DNA of 64,000 nucleotides from assembly GCA_037976565.1 (NCBI GenBank), contig CP137668.1, positions 4,484,261 through 4,548,260 on the forward strand. Reading direction: 5' to 3'. Every line of letters begins with the position of its first letter. Position 1 is the first letter of the stretch. The DNA comes from Mesocentrotus franciscanus. Taxonomy: Eukaryota > Echinodermata > Echinoidea > Camarodonta > Strongylocentrotidae. The position numbers and the translations under genes were made by a program. Below are positions 49,171 to 60,984 of this stretch, one piece after another. The notes beneath the pieces were generated by a model that saw only the letters and a list, made by a program, of their open reading frames with translations, made no database searches and was not told the origin of the DNA.

Positions 49171-50228
49171 CATTGTCACAATACTGTGTTTGAAAGCGTA
49201 AAAAACACACGAAAGATATTAGTATCCCTTGTGATATGTAAAAACATCCTAATACCATTGTCACAATACTGTGTTTGAAAGCGTAAAAAACACACGAAAG
49301 ATATTAATATCCCTTGTGATATGTAAAAACATCCTAATACCATTGTCACAATACTGTGTTTGAAAGCGTAAAAAACACACGAAAGATATTAATATCCCTT
49401 GTGATATGTGAAAACATCCTAATACCTTTGTCACAATACTGTGATTTAAATCGTAAAAAACACACGAAAGATATTAGTATCCCTTGTGATATGTGAAAAC
49501 ATCCTAATACCATTGTCACAATACTGTGTTTGAAAGCGTAAAAAACACACGAAAGATATTAATATCCCTTGTGATATGTAAAAACATCCTAATACCTTTG
49601 TCACAATACTGTGTTTGAAAGCGTAAAAAACACACGAAAGATATTAATATCCCTTGTGATATGTAAAAACATCCTAATACCATTGTCACAATACTGTGTT
49701 TGAAAGCGTAAAAAACACACGAAAGATATTAATATCCCTTGTGATATGTAAAAACATCCTAATACCTTTGTCACAATACTGTGTTTAAAAGCGTAAAAAA
49801 CACACGAAAGATATTAATATCCCTTGTGATATGTGAAAACATCCTAATACCTTTGTCACAATACTGTGTTTAAAAGCGTAAAAAACACACGAAAGATATT
49901 AATATCCCTTGTGATATGTAAAAACATCCTAATACCTTTGTCACAATACTGTGTTTGAAAGCGTAAAAAACACACGAAAGATATTAATATCCCTTGTGAT
50001 ATGTAAAAACATCCTAATACCATTGTCACAATACTGTGTTTGAAAGCGTAAAAAACACTCGAAAGATATCAATATCCCTTGTGATATGTAAAAACATCCT
50101 AATACCATTGTCACAATACTGTGATTTAAATCGTAAAACACACGAAAGATATTAATATCCCTTGTGATATATAAAAGCATCTTCATACCATTGTCACAAT
50201 ACTGTGTTTTAAAGCGTAAAACACACAC
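49171..50228. repeat. Satellite array, 85-bp unit, about 12.5 copies
   Basis: CWTTGTCACAATACTGTG recurs every 85 bp from 49171 to 50189 (one unit is 2 bp short). Units differ at a few positions: CATTG/CTTTG, GTAAAAAC/GTGAAAAC, and a GATTTAAATCG variant in units 4 and 12 only. A related partial sequence (GAGATTATTATCCCTTGTGA, 49059-49078) lies before the array, followed by a short (ATCTTG)n run at 49108-49137. The minus-strand frame 49941-50228 is repeat-derived. Confidence 0.97.
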
Positions 50229-50939
50229 ACACGAGAGCGCTATATCTACAAAGCGGAGGGAACGTTGAAGGGGTAGAGGGAGAGAGTACTTGACAAAAAT
50301 TCCTTACAGTCCTACCAACAATTAGAAAATAGTTTGACCTCCATACTTAAAACAGTTAATATAAAGGAAAAATCAATAAAACATCATTATTAAATACTTC
50401 CTCAGGTTCTAAACTGCAATTATACGGGTACTTTACAAACAAAACAATGTAACCCCTAAGAGAAAAGAAAAAGTTTATTTTGTCGTACTAAAAAAATGTG
50501 ATATAACTTAATCAGAATATAATCATTAACGAGATAATTAAGACACCAAAGGGAAATATTAATTGTTCATCCCATTATGAAACAGCTCGTAAGGTCACCA
50601 ATATGTTAAACAAGCATTAAACGAAATTGAATTTTATTAGCGTTATAATAAACATAACATACTTGCCTTTCAAATCTACAATAGAGCCGCAAATCATTGT
50701 GTGTTGCTATGGTTACTAAGCAGAGGGATCATAAATAATATGTTTCATCCTGTTAATCAAAGTTTGATTGTTTTGTTGGTGGATGCGCATTATTTTGTGG
50801 GCGCTTATGCGTGAGTTGCGTGTGTATAATATGTGTGCGACAGTGCATGTTTATGAGGGTTGTGATATACACGTGATTGTATTTGTGCTTCAATGGGCAA
50901 TAAAATACTCTCAGTTACTATTAAATAATTTGTATATAG
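50229..50939. other. AT-rich stretch, nothing recognised
   Basis: No supported gene or repeat, apart from a weak Cys/Trp-rich frame (50768-50977) without a motif. Confidence 0.5.
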
Positions 50940-51028
50940 AAGCATTCATACACGGTCAATGTTCACTTGACATTTGACATTTGTCAAAATGACCCAGATA
51001 TGGGAGCACAACAAGAGCAACAGCAAAA
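50940..51028 (+). CDS. Candidate internal exon, plus strand
   Basis: Acceptor ATTTGTATATAG| and strong donor AAAA|GTAAGT bound 89 bp with one open frame: KHSYTVNVHLTFDICQND, then PDMGAQQEQQQ, leaving two nucleotides. The exon at 53156 begins with one nucleotide before its frame, so the two could join directly (AA plus A, Lys). That phase match has a one-in-three chance and is the only link. No family recognised. Confidence 0.3.
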
Positions 51029-51029
51029 G

Positions 51030-52826
51030 TAAGTAGTAGAGCGTAGTGTTCCCATTGTCTCAATGTAGATGGGGGGTATAATGAAATTTTGTTCGGCATG
51101 GCAAACCAACATATTTAGACCTCCCTTTTTTTCTTGTTTAGATTTTCACCAATGAATCTCGTCTGACTACAAAACGAAATGTCATTTTAGTTAAAACTTC
51201 CAGCCGACTGGTTGGTTTTTGGAGGTTTAGAGGAATATGATCATTGGAATGTCATGATCGGGTTGGTAAGGGTATGTCTACATGACAAAGACAATCAGTA
51301 AAATATCAGATTGTTCCACCCACGTAATCACATGGTCGTTAGACCTTTCAAGACTACATGAAATTATTTCGCCTTCTTAAATTTTTTTTTATATAAAAGG
51401 AGTTTCATCTTATTGAAAGGCGAAACCTATAAGTTTGAGCCAATCCACACTAGCATTAGACAAAACCGGAATATTTGTTTCCAATAACTATTGCTTTCAT
51501 CGTCGCCCAATATATTCAAGCCCATTGTCTTTAGTTTCTTTTGACTAATTAGATGCTTAACCAATCCACGGTTAGGTGTGCCCTTTTATTTTTTCCTAAT
51601 AATACACAGCAGTTCTAGTTGCTCCACTCTCGCTTTCGCTGTGTATTTCTTTCTCCCTTTTTTATCCGTCTGTTGTTTTTTCTCCGTTTCGCTCCATTTT
51701 CTTATATTCTCCTTGACATTTTCTTTCCGTGTGTGTACTCTTACTTTACGTCATCGTGGATTCAATGTAATTTTACTTTTATCTCTTTCACTTGTCTCTC
51801 AAGGGATTGATCAGGGGGGTGAGGGGACAATGTAACACCCACGTGATAAGCCCAAGTAAAGCATATCCGCGGCGCCCCGTCTTTTTGCCCAACCCGTATT
51901 ACTTTTACGTACATTTTTGCAGACGCCCCCTTTCTATATACCTCTCTGACTATATAATATATCCTTTCCTTTGAGCATTTAATTTTCCTCTTTATAAGTG
52001 TTGATATCATTTCAAGTCTGTTTATTTTTGTATTTAGATGTTTCATTATCTGTGTGTGTGTGCCCATTTACATAATTTACATATTAATCGAATTGGTTGT
52101 AACATAATGTGATTTTTTCTTTCAGTTTACGGATTAAATAAGTTGCTACTTTATACGTTTTTAGTACACCTTTTAGTACAGATGTGCAAAACCCAGCTTA
52201 TGCATTCGATGTTAATCATGATTTATGAAACTTTATGAAGATAGATGAATTAGATAGATAGATAGATAGATAGATAGACGTTTAAATAAGAAAGAAACCA
52301 AGGTATCAATTGTGTTCATGATACCAGCATATATATCACCATTGGTTGAAATGGTTTCTTGACAAAGATTCTTTGTCACCGGAAAGTTGTGGCTTCTGGT
52401 GATTCATCTCGTCTTTCTCCATATTTCTCTTTTCTTTGATAAATGTGATAAATTTGATGTGATTAAGGGATACCACATTTTACGTTTGACTAATGGAGTA
52501 CGTAGTCTGGAAATGACGGTTCGGTTGAAACCACTGAGGTGAGTTAAGAAAGGGATTAATACAAAATAATACAATAAATCTCACATCCAAGAAATTTAGA
52601 CCGTAAATGATCGATTGCTTTCCTTAAAGGAATATAGGGCCTAAGTGATAGTAATAAATCTTTTTCATAAATCGATGTGGAGCTTTTAAAAATCAGTTAG
52701 GCCTATGTCACTCTCTTTTGATCTTTTAGCCATAAACAGTCGTTTGAAATGGTACACGGTGTGTGAATAATAGTGGTAGGATGACACACATTATCTGTAA
52801 TCTCTTTTCCTTTTACTTTAATCCCC
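51030..52826. other. Non-coding stretch with one exon-like segment
   Basis: (GATA)n lies at 52250-52277. A strong donor ACTGAG|GTGAGT at 52538/52539 ends an open frame (VIKGYHILRLTNGVRS...), whose acceptor is unclear; it also leaves two nucleotides and could splice to 53156. Confidence 0.4.
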
Positions 52827-52901
52827 GTTTCTCTGTCTCTGTCTCTGTCTCTCTGTCTCTCTCTCTCTCTCTGTCTCTGTCTCTCTCTCTCTCTCTTTAG
52901 A
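52827..52901. repeat. (CT)n/(CTGT)n microsatellite
   Basis: CTCTGTCTCTGTCTCT run. Confidence 0.93.
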
Positions 52902-53155
52902 TGAAGGAAACCCATGCTCTGGAGGCTCATTTCTAATGGGATATTATCAAGTCATCATTCATTTGACAATCATTAACAGCGGCTGATACTGATGTAGTCA
53001 TAATTGATCTTCTTCGGAATTAATGGCTTTAAGTAAAGATCCCCAAATTAGCAAAAAATCGTTTAATAAGGAGCAACGACCTGGTCTTTCTCAGTAAGGG
53101 AACCTAAACAGTAAATCTAACTGCGAAAAGTGCAAATAAAATATATCATTTGCAG

Positions 53156-53336
53156 AACGATGGTTTCTTGGGATCCACGTATTTCATCACAAATGAAGCA
53201 GCCAAACGAAGGCATCGTCAAACGATGCAAAATGAAAGAGGAGACCTCTACTGAATCTCCTTCCGATATATCAAGTTACAATCAAAATGTTTTCAAACAC
53301 GTGAATCGTTATCTCACAAGAGATGATCGTGCATGA
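53156..53336 (+). CDS. Candidate terminal exon, plus strand
   Basis: Acceptor ATATCATTTGCAG| before 53156; after one nucleotide the frame reads TMVSWDPRISSQMKQPNE, then a Lys/Glu/Ser-rich stretch and KHVNRYLTRDDRA before TGA (53334-53336). Hydrophilic, varied composition unlike neighbouring chance frames. AATAAA overlaps the stop (53336-53341) and another lies at 53462, suitable for polyadenylation. Candidate upstream exons at 50940-51028 and ending at 52538 have the matching phase. No domain recognised. Confidence 0.35.
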
Positions 53337-53370
53337 ATAAAAATGAATCGGAAAATTTCTGGTGCAAAAA

Positions 53371-53395
53371 GTATATATATATATATATATATATA
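53371..53395. repeat. (TA)n microsatellite
   Basis: Pure TA run of about 25 bp. Confidence 0.95.
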
Positions 53396-53399
53396 TTGA

Positions 53400-55970
53400 A
53401 AATGTTCCGAGTTTTATGATTACTTGAAGAGGACATTTTCGTCTAGAGCTTAGCTTTTTGTAATAAAGTTTTTCATCTTTACAGGTTTTTATTAGTAGAA
53501 AATAAAGAAGGAAAAATCTGTCTGATTAATTTCAAGCTCCCAATACATTCATTGTGGTACCTCATTTTCTTCGTCCAAGTTATGCATTTTTTTCTTCAAT
53601 CCTCTCCCGTTGAGGGAATTGCTCTCAGTTTGTCTTCCTACCCTTATTTCTTTGCCATACTTATGAGTAGATAGAGGATTAGCTATCCTATGGATGTGCA
53701 ATAAGAATATGATTATCACAGGAGCCCAATTATATACTACTTTGTATTGGAATTAAATCCTCATACTTATCCCCTATGGAACATGTCGCAATGAATCGAT
53801 AACAGCTATGACCTACTTAATCCTCTTTTTAATTATATATAACCCTCCAACATCCCATCACATCCCAGGCGTTGTTATAATGAGGCAAGCTTTAACCAGA
53901 GGGGTTGCTAAACTACTTTAAATGAGAGAGTGTGTGTGTGTGTGTGTTTGTGTGAGTGCGTGTGTGTAGGGGGGAGGGTAACAGAACGAATTTGCAAAGA
54001 GGTTAGCTTACATTTTGCATAAAAAAGAGGTTGACATATTTTCAAATTTGCCGACAAGTTTAAAACCAGTCTTCAATTTAGCGGCTCGCCTACAGCCTAA
54101 GAAGTCCCAAATTTGCAGACAGATATATTTTGTATGTTTGCTATCACATCTGCCCCCTTAACAACGCCCCTGGTTTTATATGTACGTCTCCTATGATTAG
54201 TATTGTCTATGACAGTTATACCGCTAGAGTCCCTGAGGGAACTCATTTCCCACTGGTTTAAACTGGGATTACCAGGCTCTGGATTACCATGCCAGCTTCG
54301 AGACGACATAAATGAACGCGTTTTGGATTACTTCTCATGAAACTGTTCGTTATGGCACATATCTTTTAAGAACGTGGGAAATAAACACATGTCTTGCTCT
54401 TTATCTGTATGTTCTGCTCCAATAAACTTGGAATCCATTCTCGTCTCGCGAAATTGCCTTCTTCTCTTTGCCCGTTCGGTTTGAATTTTAATATAGTTCT
54501 GTCTTATCGCTTGTTAAAGGAGTGTAATTCTTGTCAAAAATGGGGTAAAAGACATATCTTGGCGTTTGCGTGACAGGATTCTCTTTAGCCGTCAATAAAT
54601 CTGTCTTCACCCACATATTTAATATCATCTGCACCATAAAAAAACATAAAAACATGAACGTCGCTCATGGGAGTTATGTATTATACTGAACCGGAGTTAT
54701 GAAAGGTTTGGTGCGATTTATTTTTTTACTCAGTTTTGTTTTCTACAGGTGGTATTCATTTTTAAACTTTTAAATTTTTATATCGTGAAGGTTCAATGGT
54801 AATTTCATTTTATTCTCCCAATTTAGCATTTCTCAAAATGTTAATGTCGGAATATAATAGGACTAGTAGAACTACATGTTCATAGAATCAATGATCAAAC
54901 TCACTATCAAAACTTAACATCAATAAACACCATTAGAAATGGAAATGAATGTCTCGATTGTTACTTAATGATCGGAACTGAACATGAAATGTCTCTATTA
55001 ATTTAGCACCAGAAAGTTACTATTAGAAATAATAATAATAATAAAGAAACTAACGTCAATAGTTTGCCTGTCTTGAGTGGTAGACATTGGACGAGAAGGG
55101 TTAATAAGTGATCTAATGCTCGTCTCGGGTGAATCAGGAGAGCGTTGTCTCTTAAATTACAAGTCTCTTTACTCGATGTAACGGCTTTGTTTGCTGACCA
55201 ATCGTGCTCGTACATAGAGTGATTACGCAAACACCAGATTGTGTTTCGGTGTTAAGTTTCGCCCGCCTCGCTACAGGAGTGCTTATTACATTTCCAACAT
55301 GGGCTTTGCTCCATATACGGGTACGATAGAAAAGAAAACGGGGATATTAAAGGGGCACATACGTTTCTATACTCAATTGAAACTATAATTTTGGGCGGAT
55401 TTGTCGAAATTCTGTCAGTAATAAAAAGTTTAAAGTGACGTAAATCGTGTCTCTCAACTTCTACGTGATAAACTAGAAGATTGTTATTCAAAGCATCATC
55501 GTGTACACAATCTTCTTCCAAACAACACACCCTGATGGTACTTGCATTGCGTATGGCCTCTCACACACTTTCATGATCTACAACACGATGTATATTGAGC
55601 TCTGAATGAAGTTCCTGTAATATCGTATTTGCACGTACTAAGCTCAACATTTATCGTGACACTTCCTTGTCACGTCGAGTTTGTCAGCGGTCAGAGCCCT
55701 TGGTGATCTTCACGATATTAAGCACAGGGTTAAAAGAATATTTTAAGTGATTAACATGCCATAATTTCGTGATACGCGCAATACCCATCACTGCCTTTTT
55801 CGATAGATCATTGTGCTTGGCGATATCTTTCCAGAGAGTTGGACACATCCAGTTTCGATGTGATAAAGGCGTTTTTTTAAAGCAACCTCATGTTGACTAT
55901 AAAGGTTTTGGAACTCCGTGTTGTCCTTGGTTAGCACATTTCGGAGAACACGTCCTCAAAATAATGTTTC
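53400..55970. other. Non-coding stretch, no supported gene
   Basis: (GT)n at 53927-53970 and a short (AAT)n at 55027-55045. Minus-strand frames at 54097-54309, 55003-55230 and 55252-55530 have no motif or splice support. Confidence 0.5.
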
Positions 55971-55977
55971 AAAAAAG

Positions 55978-56119
55978 CTCACGTCCTCACCGAGTTGAAA
56001 CGGGACGTGTCGAAACATTTCAACATGCTGAAAATGCTGGTGACCGCCAACAAGCAAGGCCTCTTCTTGCAGAGGTGTTGCTTATGTCCAGACATTGAGA
56101 AGGCACTGCCGTCATGGAG
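55978..56119 (+). CDS. Candidate internal exon, plus strand
   Basis: Between a possible acceptor (TTTCAAAAAAG|) and a donor (TGGAG|GTATGG) one frame is open: HVLTELKRDVSKHFNMLKML, then VTANKQGLFLQRCCLCPD and IEKALPSW, leaving two nucleotides. Composition is protein-like, with a CCxC cluster and an amphipathic start. The acceptor is weak; an alternative (CCTCACCGAG|) would start 16 nt later. No family recognised, no partner exon established. Confidence 0.35.
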
Positions 56120-57382
56120 GTATGGGTGGAGGGGTGGGGTGGGGGAGGTACAGGAGATTTAGTGTATGACATGTGGTACAAAAAGACTATAGAGTTAAAA
56201 GAGGGTTTGGAAGGAGATCGTACTATCTCTTTCAATTTGCCTTTTCACTCTACTTTTTTTTTTTGGGGGTTAAATCTCCCTCCCTCTCTCTCTCTTCCCC
56301 TTTCCCTAATGCTTTTCACCTTCCGATGGGGGGTTGCCAGCTGTGTATCGTGTTTCGGGATCATGAATGTCGGCGAGAGTCATTAATACAGTATCTATGT
56401 AAAGCTTCAATTCACATTCATAATGATTGATTGCAGTATCACATAAATTATAATGTTTATAATATCATTCACGTCGGACAGAATTAGGGAGCTTTGTATA
56501 CATTTTGGAACAATTGAATCAGAATTTGCCATCATTTGAAAATCAATATGATCAAAAAAGGTTACCCAGATAATTCAAGATCAATATGATGCATGGGGAA
56601 ATCACCTTCGGTTCGTGATGAAGAACAATAACCTTGCCCCGATTTAATAAATTGACAATTAAAACCACGCCGCTGTGATTTGGCTGGAAGCTTGTTAGAA
56701 TTTGGTCGAAAGGTGTTCAAATGGGATCGTATAGATAACAGGAGTCCAAGTAAATAGTAGCACATCATGGTTGTTGGTTTGTTGGTTGATCTCCCTTGCA
56801 TTCCACTCACCCAGTAAGAGGGACCACTCCCATTACATTACACCAGTCACTTTAAACAGCCCCCCCCCCCTCCCCACGCCCCCAAGAGTTAACAAAATTA
56901 CGCACATATGACAGACGTGCGGACTGCCACACAACGGAACCTGTCTATCTATATAGATATCCCCTAGATAAGTCTCTGCCAAAATCTATCATCACAAGGG
57001 ATTTTAAACTAGTTACGTGATATTATATTTGAGTGTTCATCACTTTGTTTATTTATTCGTTTATTCTGATCCATTACGCGGTGTTGTCTCATTGTCACTA
57101 GGGACCCAATAGGAAATGACCTTAATATGACCGTGGGCTATCCCTGTCAATTTGAAATTTGTTTTTATTACACACGCTGCATATCTATTTTCTGTTCTAC
57201 AGTTATACATAAGTACCTAACGTATATATCAAAAGGAAAGTATGCTTTTGTAGTAGGGGAGGTTGTTAAAATCCGCATATCTAGAGTCATGTTTTCACCG
57301 TGATTTGATGATGGTTTAATCTTGTGGTAATCCAGGTAAGATTAAATATAATGTTGTTCACGCTTTAATCTAGCGCTAATCC
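56120..57382. other. Non-coding stretch, nothing recognised
   Basis: C-runs near 56860 and T/G-rich patches; no supported gene. Diverged TTAATC-rich sequence from about 57305 grades into the 122-bp array. Confidence 0.5.
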
Positions 57383-58955
57383 CAAGTTAATCTTGAGTTA
57401 TTCTCACGTTAATCACGATTTAATCCTGAACTAAGCTTGGGTACTTTATGGTCTGTAGATGTGAATGTACCGTCAAGGTTGTGAGAGTAATGTTCAATTA
57501 ATTCAAGTTAATCTTGAATTATTCTCACTTTAAAGGTATAGACCAGCTTTGGAAACGCCCCCCCCCCCTCTCAAAAATTGAAATGTAAGCTCTTATTACC
57601 AATCATGTGAAAGAATATGTTTTGACTAATACGTGATGATACAAATTTTGCCGGGAAACCGCCTACTAATTGATATATTTGGTAAATTATCATATTGATC
57701 CAGCCTGGATAGATATCGCGAAGCCATTTCAACATTGAACATTTGGGCACATATGTCTGCTTTTTTGGATTTAGGTTGACTTATTACGATCTAAACCTCT
57801 AAAGGCAATATTTAAACAATATTGAGTGGATATCTTGCACCCAAAACCTTTGAACCGCAATTTTACCACTACTGGTATATATCTTTAGTCAAGATTTAAT
57901 TCTGAATTATAGCTCGAGTCGTTTATCGTAAGTAGATATGAACGTATCGTCAATGTTGTGAGAGTAATGTTCTATTAATTCAAGTTAATCTTGAATTATT
58001 CTCACTTTAATCACGATTTAATCCTGAATTATAGCTCGAGTCGTTTGTCGTATGTAGATATGAACGTATTAGTCGTCAATGTTGTGAGAGTAATGTTCAA
58101 TTAATTCAAGTTAATCTTGGATTATTCTAACTCTAATCAAGATTTAATTCTGAATTAAGCTCGAGTCATTTATCGTATGTAGATATATGAACCTATCGTC
58201 AAGGTTGTGAGAGTAATTTTCAATTAATTCAAGTTAATCTTAAATTATTCTCACTTTCATCACGATTTAATTCTGAATTATAGCTCGAGTCGTTTATCGT
58301 ATTTAGATATGAACGTATCGTCAATGTTGTGAGAGTAATGTTCTATTAATTCAAGTTAATCTTGGATTATTCTCACTTTAATCACGATTTAATCCTGAAT
58401 TAAGCTCGAGTCGTTTATAGTATGTAGATATATGAACCTATCGTCAAGGTTGTGAGAGTAATTTTCAATTAATTCAAGTTAATCTTGATTGATTCTCACT
58501 TTAATCACGATGTAAACCTGAATTAAGCTCGAGTCGTTTATCGTACGTAGATATGAACTTAGCGTCAATGTTGTGAGAGTAATTTTCGATTAATTCAAGT
58601 TAATCTTGAATTATTCTCGCTTTAATCACGATGTAATCCCGAATTATAGCTCTAGTCGTTTATCGTATGTAGATATGAACGTATCGTCAATGTTCTGATA
58701 GTAATGTTCTATTAATTCAAGTTAATCTTGGATTATTCTCACTTTAATCACGATGTAATCCCGAATTATAGCTCTAGTCGTTTATCGTATGTAGATATGA
58801 ACGTATCGTCAATGTTCTGATAGTAATGTTCTATTAATTCAAGTTAATCTTGGATTATTCTCACTTTCATCACGATGTAAATCTAATTATAGCTCGAGTC
58901 GTTTATCGTGTGTAGATATGAACGTATCGTCAAGGTTGTGAGAGTAATGTTTGAT
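57383..58955. repeat. Satellite array, about 122-bp unit, ten copies, with one insertion
   Basis: CAAGTTAATCTTG lies at 57383, 57504, 57981, 58107, 58230, 58352, 58475, 58596, 58718 and 58840. Spacing is 121-126 bp except for one interval of 477 bp, which holds the element at 57534-57884. Units also share GCTCGAGTCGTTTATCGTA and GTTGTGAGAGTAAT. Several units contain multiple TTAA sites. Confidence 0.96.
57534..57884. mobile_element. TTAA element, 351 bp, inserted into the 122-bp satellite
   Basis: Left end AGGTATAGACCAGCTTTGG follows TTAA (57530-57533); the right end TACTGGTATATATCT precedes TTAG (57885-57888), a decayed copy of the duplication. Other satellite units read CTCACTTTAATCACGATTTA here, the empty site. 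The interval is longer than the standard 122 bp by 355 bp, exactly 351 plus a 4-bp duplication. The first 180 bp match the element at 27261. Non-coding. Confidence 0.92.
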
Positions 58956-58959
58956 TAGA

Positions 58960-60060
58960 TGCTCAAATGAATAACTATTACATTCTTTGTGCGTGTCAAA
59001 CAATTAAAAAGGAACATAAAAGTGGAATTATTTTGCCCCTCCCTCTGTCTACCTTTCTCTGTCTGTATCTCTCTCTCTCTCTCTCTCTCTCTCATACATA
59101 CCTCACTGACTCATATTTTCTCAAATCCCGTCCTCCTTCATAGATACATAAAGAGATAAATTAAAAGATGTACTAGACAAATATCTAATTTACACTCCAC
59201 GCTATCGAGCGACTTTCGAGAACTGAAACAGATCTACCAATATTTTCTTGTCAAATTATATTTCATCTCTTGCGAATTTCCTTCTTCTGGAAACCCTTTA
59301 TTTTTACCCCGAGGTCGTGTGGTTTCATGTCGCACTAAATTCAGACCTCGATGAATTTGAATAGCCGTTACCATGACAACGCTGCATTATTGTCGCCGCG
59401 ACTAAAGCTGGGATTTTGATATTGCTTCGGATCATTTCTCTGGAAGCCTTCAACAGAAATAGGTTCTTTTCTCACCAAGTTGTGCGATCCTTTCCTGATG
59501 ATTACAAACTGGATCATGGATAAAAGGGTACGCATGCAGCCAAAGAGGCAGAAGATATTGCGAGTTTGTGTGTTGAGAACGTAGGAGGAATGTGGGGAAT
59601 ATGTACATGTACAGATGCGGTCACATGTAAGATCTCATAAGACTTGACGGATTCACTTAACCTCTAAATATATCTATAAATTGAAATTGTATTATGTGAG
59701 GACGTCAAAAACAACTGTTCAAGTACAGTAAACATTTCTAAAAAGTTGTAGATTCCTTCAAACCGTTCAAAAGTGAGTGTGTTTTTTTTCCTTAAATGTA
59801 AAATAAAATAAAATAACTATTGGGCTATGTAAGTCCCTTATCTAGAACCAATCTAATTTCTGGTCGAAGTATCTACCCTGGTGATAAATAAATAAATAAA
59901 AAGGCTATTGAGGGGGAACTAGGGAGGAACAGAAGGAGAAAAAAATTATATTGTCCATAATAGGAATCCAGAAATTATGTTCCGTGGACCCCTCCTCCTT
60001 TTTTTTTTTTCTTAATCGAAAATTGTAAGTCAGAGACCTAGATTTCTTTTTATCGGATTT
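58960..60060. other. Non-coding stretch, nothing recognised
   Basis: (CT)n at 59067-59093 and short A-rich (AAATA)n runs at 59798-59815 and 59884-59900. A possible minus-strand donor GTGAG|GTATGT at about 59105 follows only a short open segment. Confidence 0.5.
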
Positions 60061-60067
60061 GCGCCTA

Positions 60068-60980
60068 CACTGCAAAAACCAGAGTGTTAAATTTAACACC
60101 AAGGGTGTTAAATTTAACACTTTCTTGGTATCTATATCGTGCAACTCCTCTGGTGTTACTTAACACCATTTTCTGGAATTAGATAATTTCAATTCCACTT
60201 TTGGTGTTAATATTTGACAACTCCTACTGGTGTAGATTAACACCAATATCTGGAATCATAACAAATTCAATTCCACTTTTGGTGTTTATATTCTTGTTGA
60301 TCCATTAGAGATTTTTCTATGTATGTCTAATGGTCCCACATTCCATATTCCCTATTATCGACCATTATCGACCAGGGTAGAGGAACCAGTGGTAAACTGA
60401 TAATTCATAATCGATGTTGGCAACTGTCCACCAATAGGTATATTCTAATCTCCATTGCATTAACTCCATCACATAGATCATTTGAAGTAAATTCAAGATT
60501 AACATGTATGTGGTACAGGCTGGTACACACATATATATAATAAACATGCATGTTGTTTCTTGGTTAGTAATCATATAATCAATATATCTATTGCTAAAAC
60601 GTTAATATAATTGTAACAAGATCGGACATATAATCCATTGGTCAATAATTGCCAAAGGAAAATACAAATCACAAAATTGATGTGCATTGTCATAATTTGC
60701 TTAACAAATCATGATAAATGTATTTTTCTGTGAACACGTGTAAAGTAATCATTAAGCGCGCGTACACTTTGTGAAAACTTATTCGACCAATCAACCGCCT
60801 TAAACGAAATCACGTGATGATACTTTCAACACCAAGCATAAAACAACACCATGTTACTTAACACCCAGTAATTATTAATGCATGCTTAAATCTGACCGGT
60901 GTTAAAAATAACACCAATGGTGTCAAAAAAATTCAATACCATACTGGTGTTAGAAATTTAACACCCTGGTTTTTGCAGTG
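60068..60980 (-). mobile_element. 913-bp CACTG-ended DNA transposon (copy 2, inverted)
   Basis: Same length and, in reverse complement, nearly the same sequence as 2035-2947; I count only about four or five differences, for example in the TATATATATGTG run and at an A/T in the internal frame. Flanks are TA on both sides (60066-60067 and 60981-60982). Perfect retention of both ends and low divergence indicate recent mobility. The 69-codon frame conserved in both copies (60365-60574 here) is not a transposase. Confidence 0.92.
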
Positions 60981-60984
60981 TACT

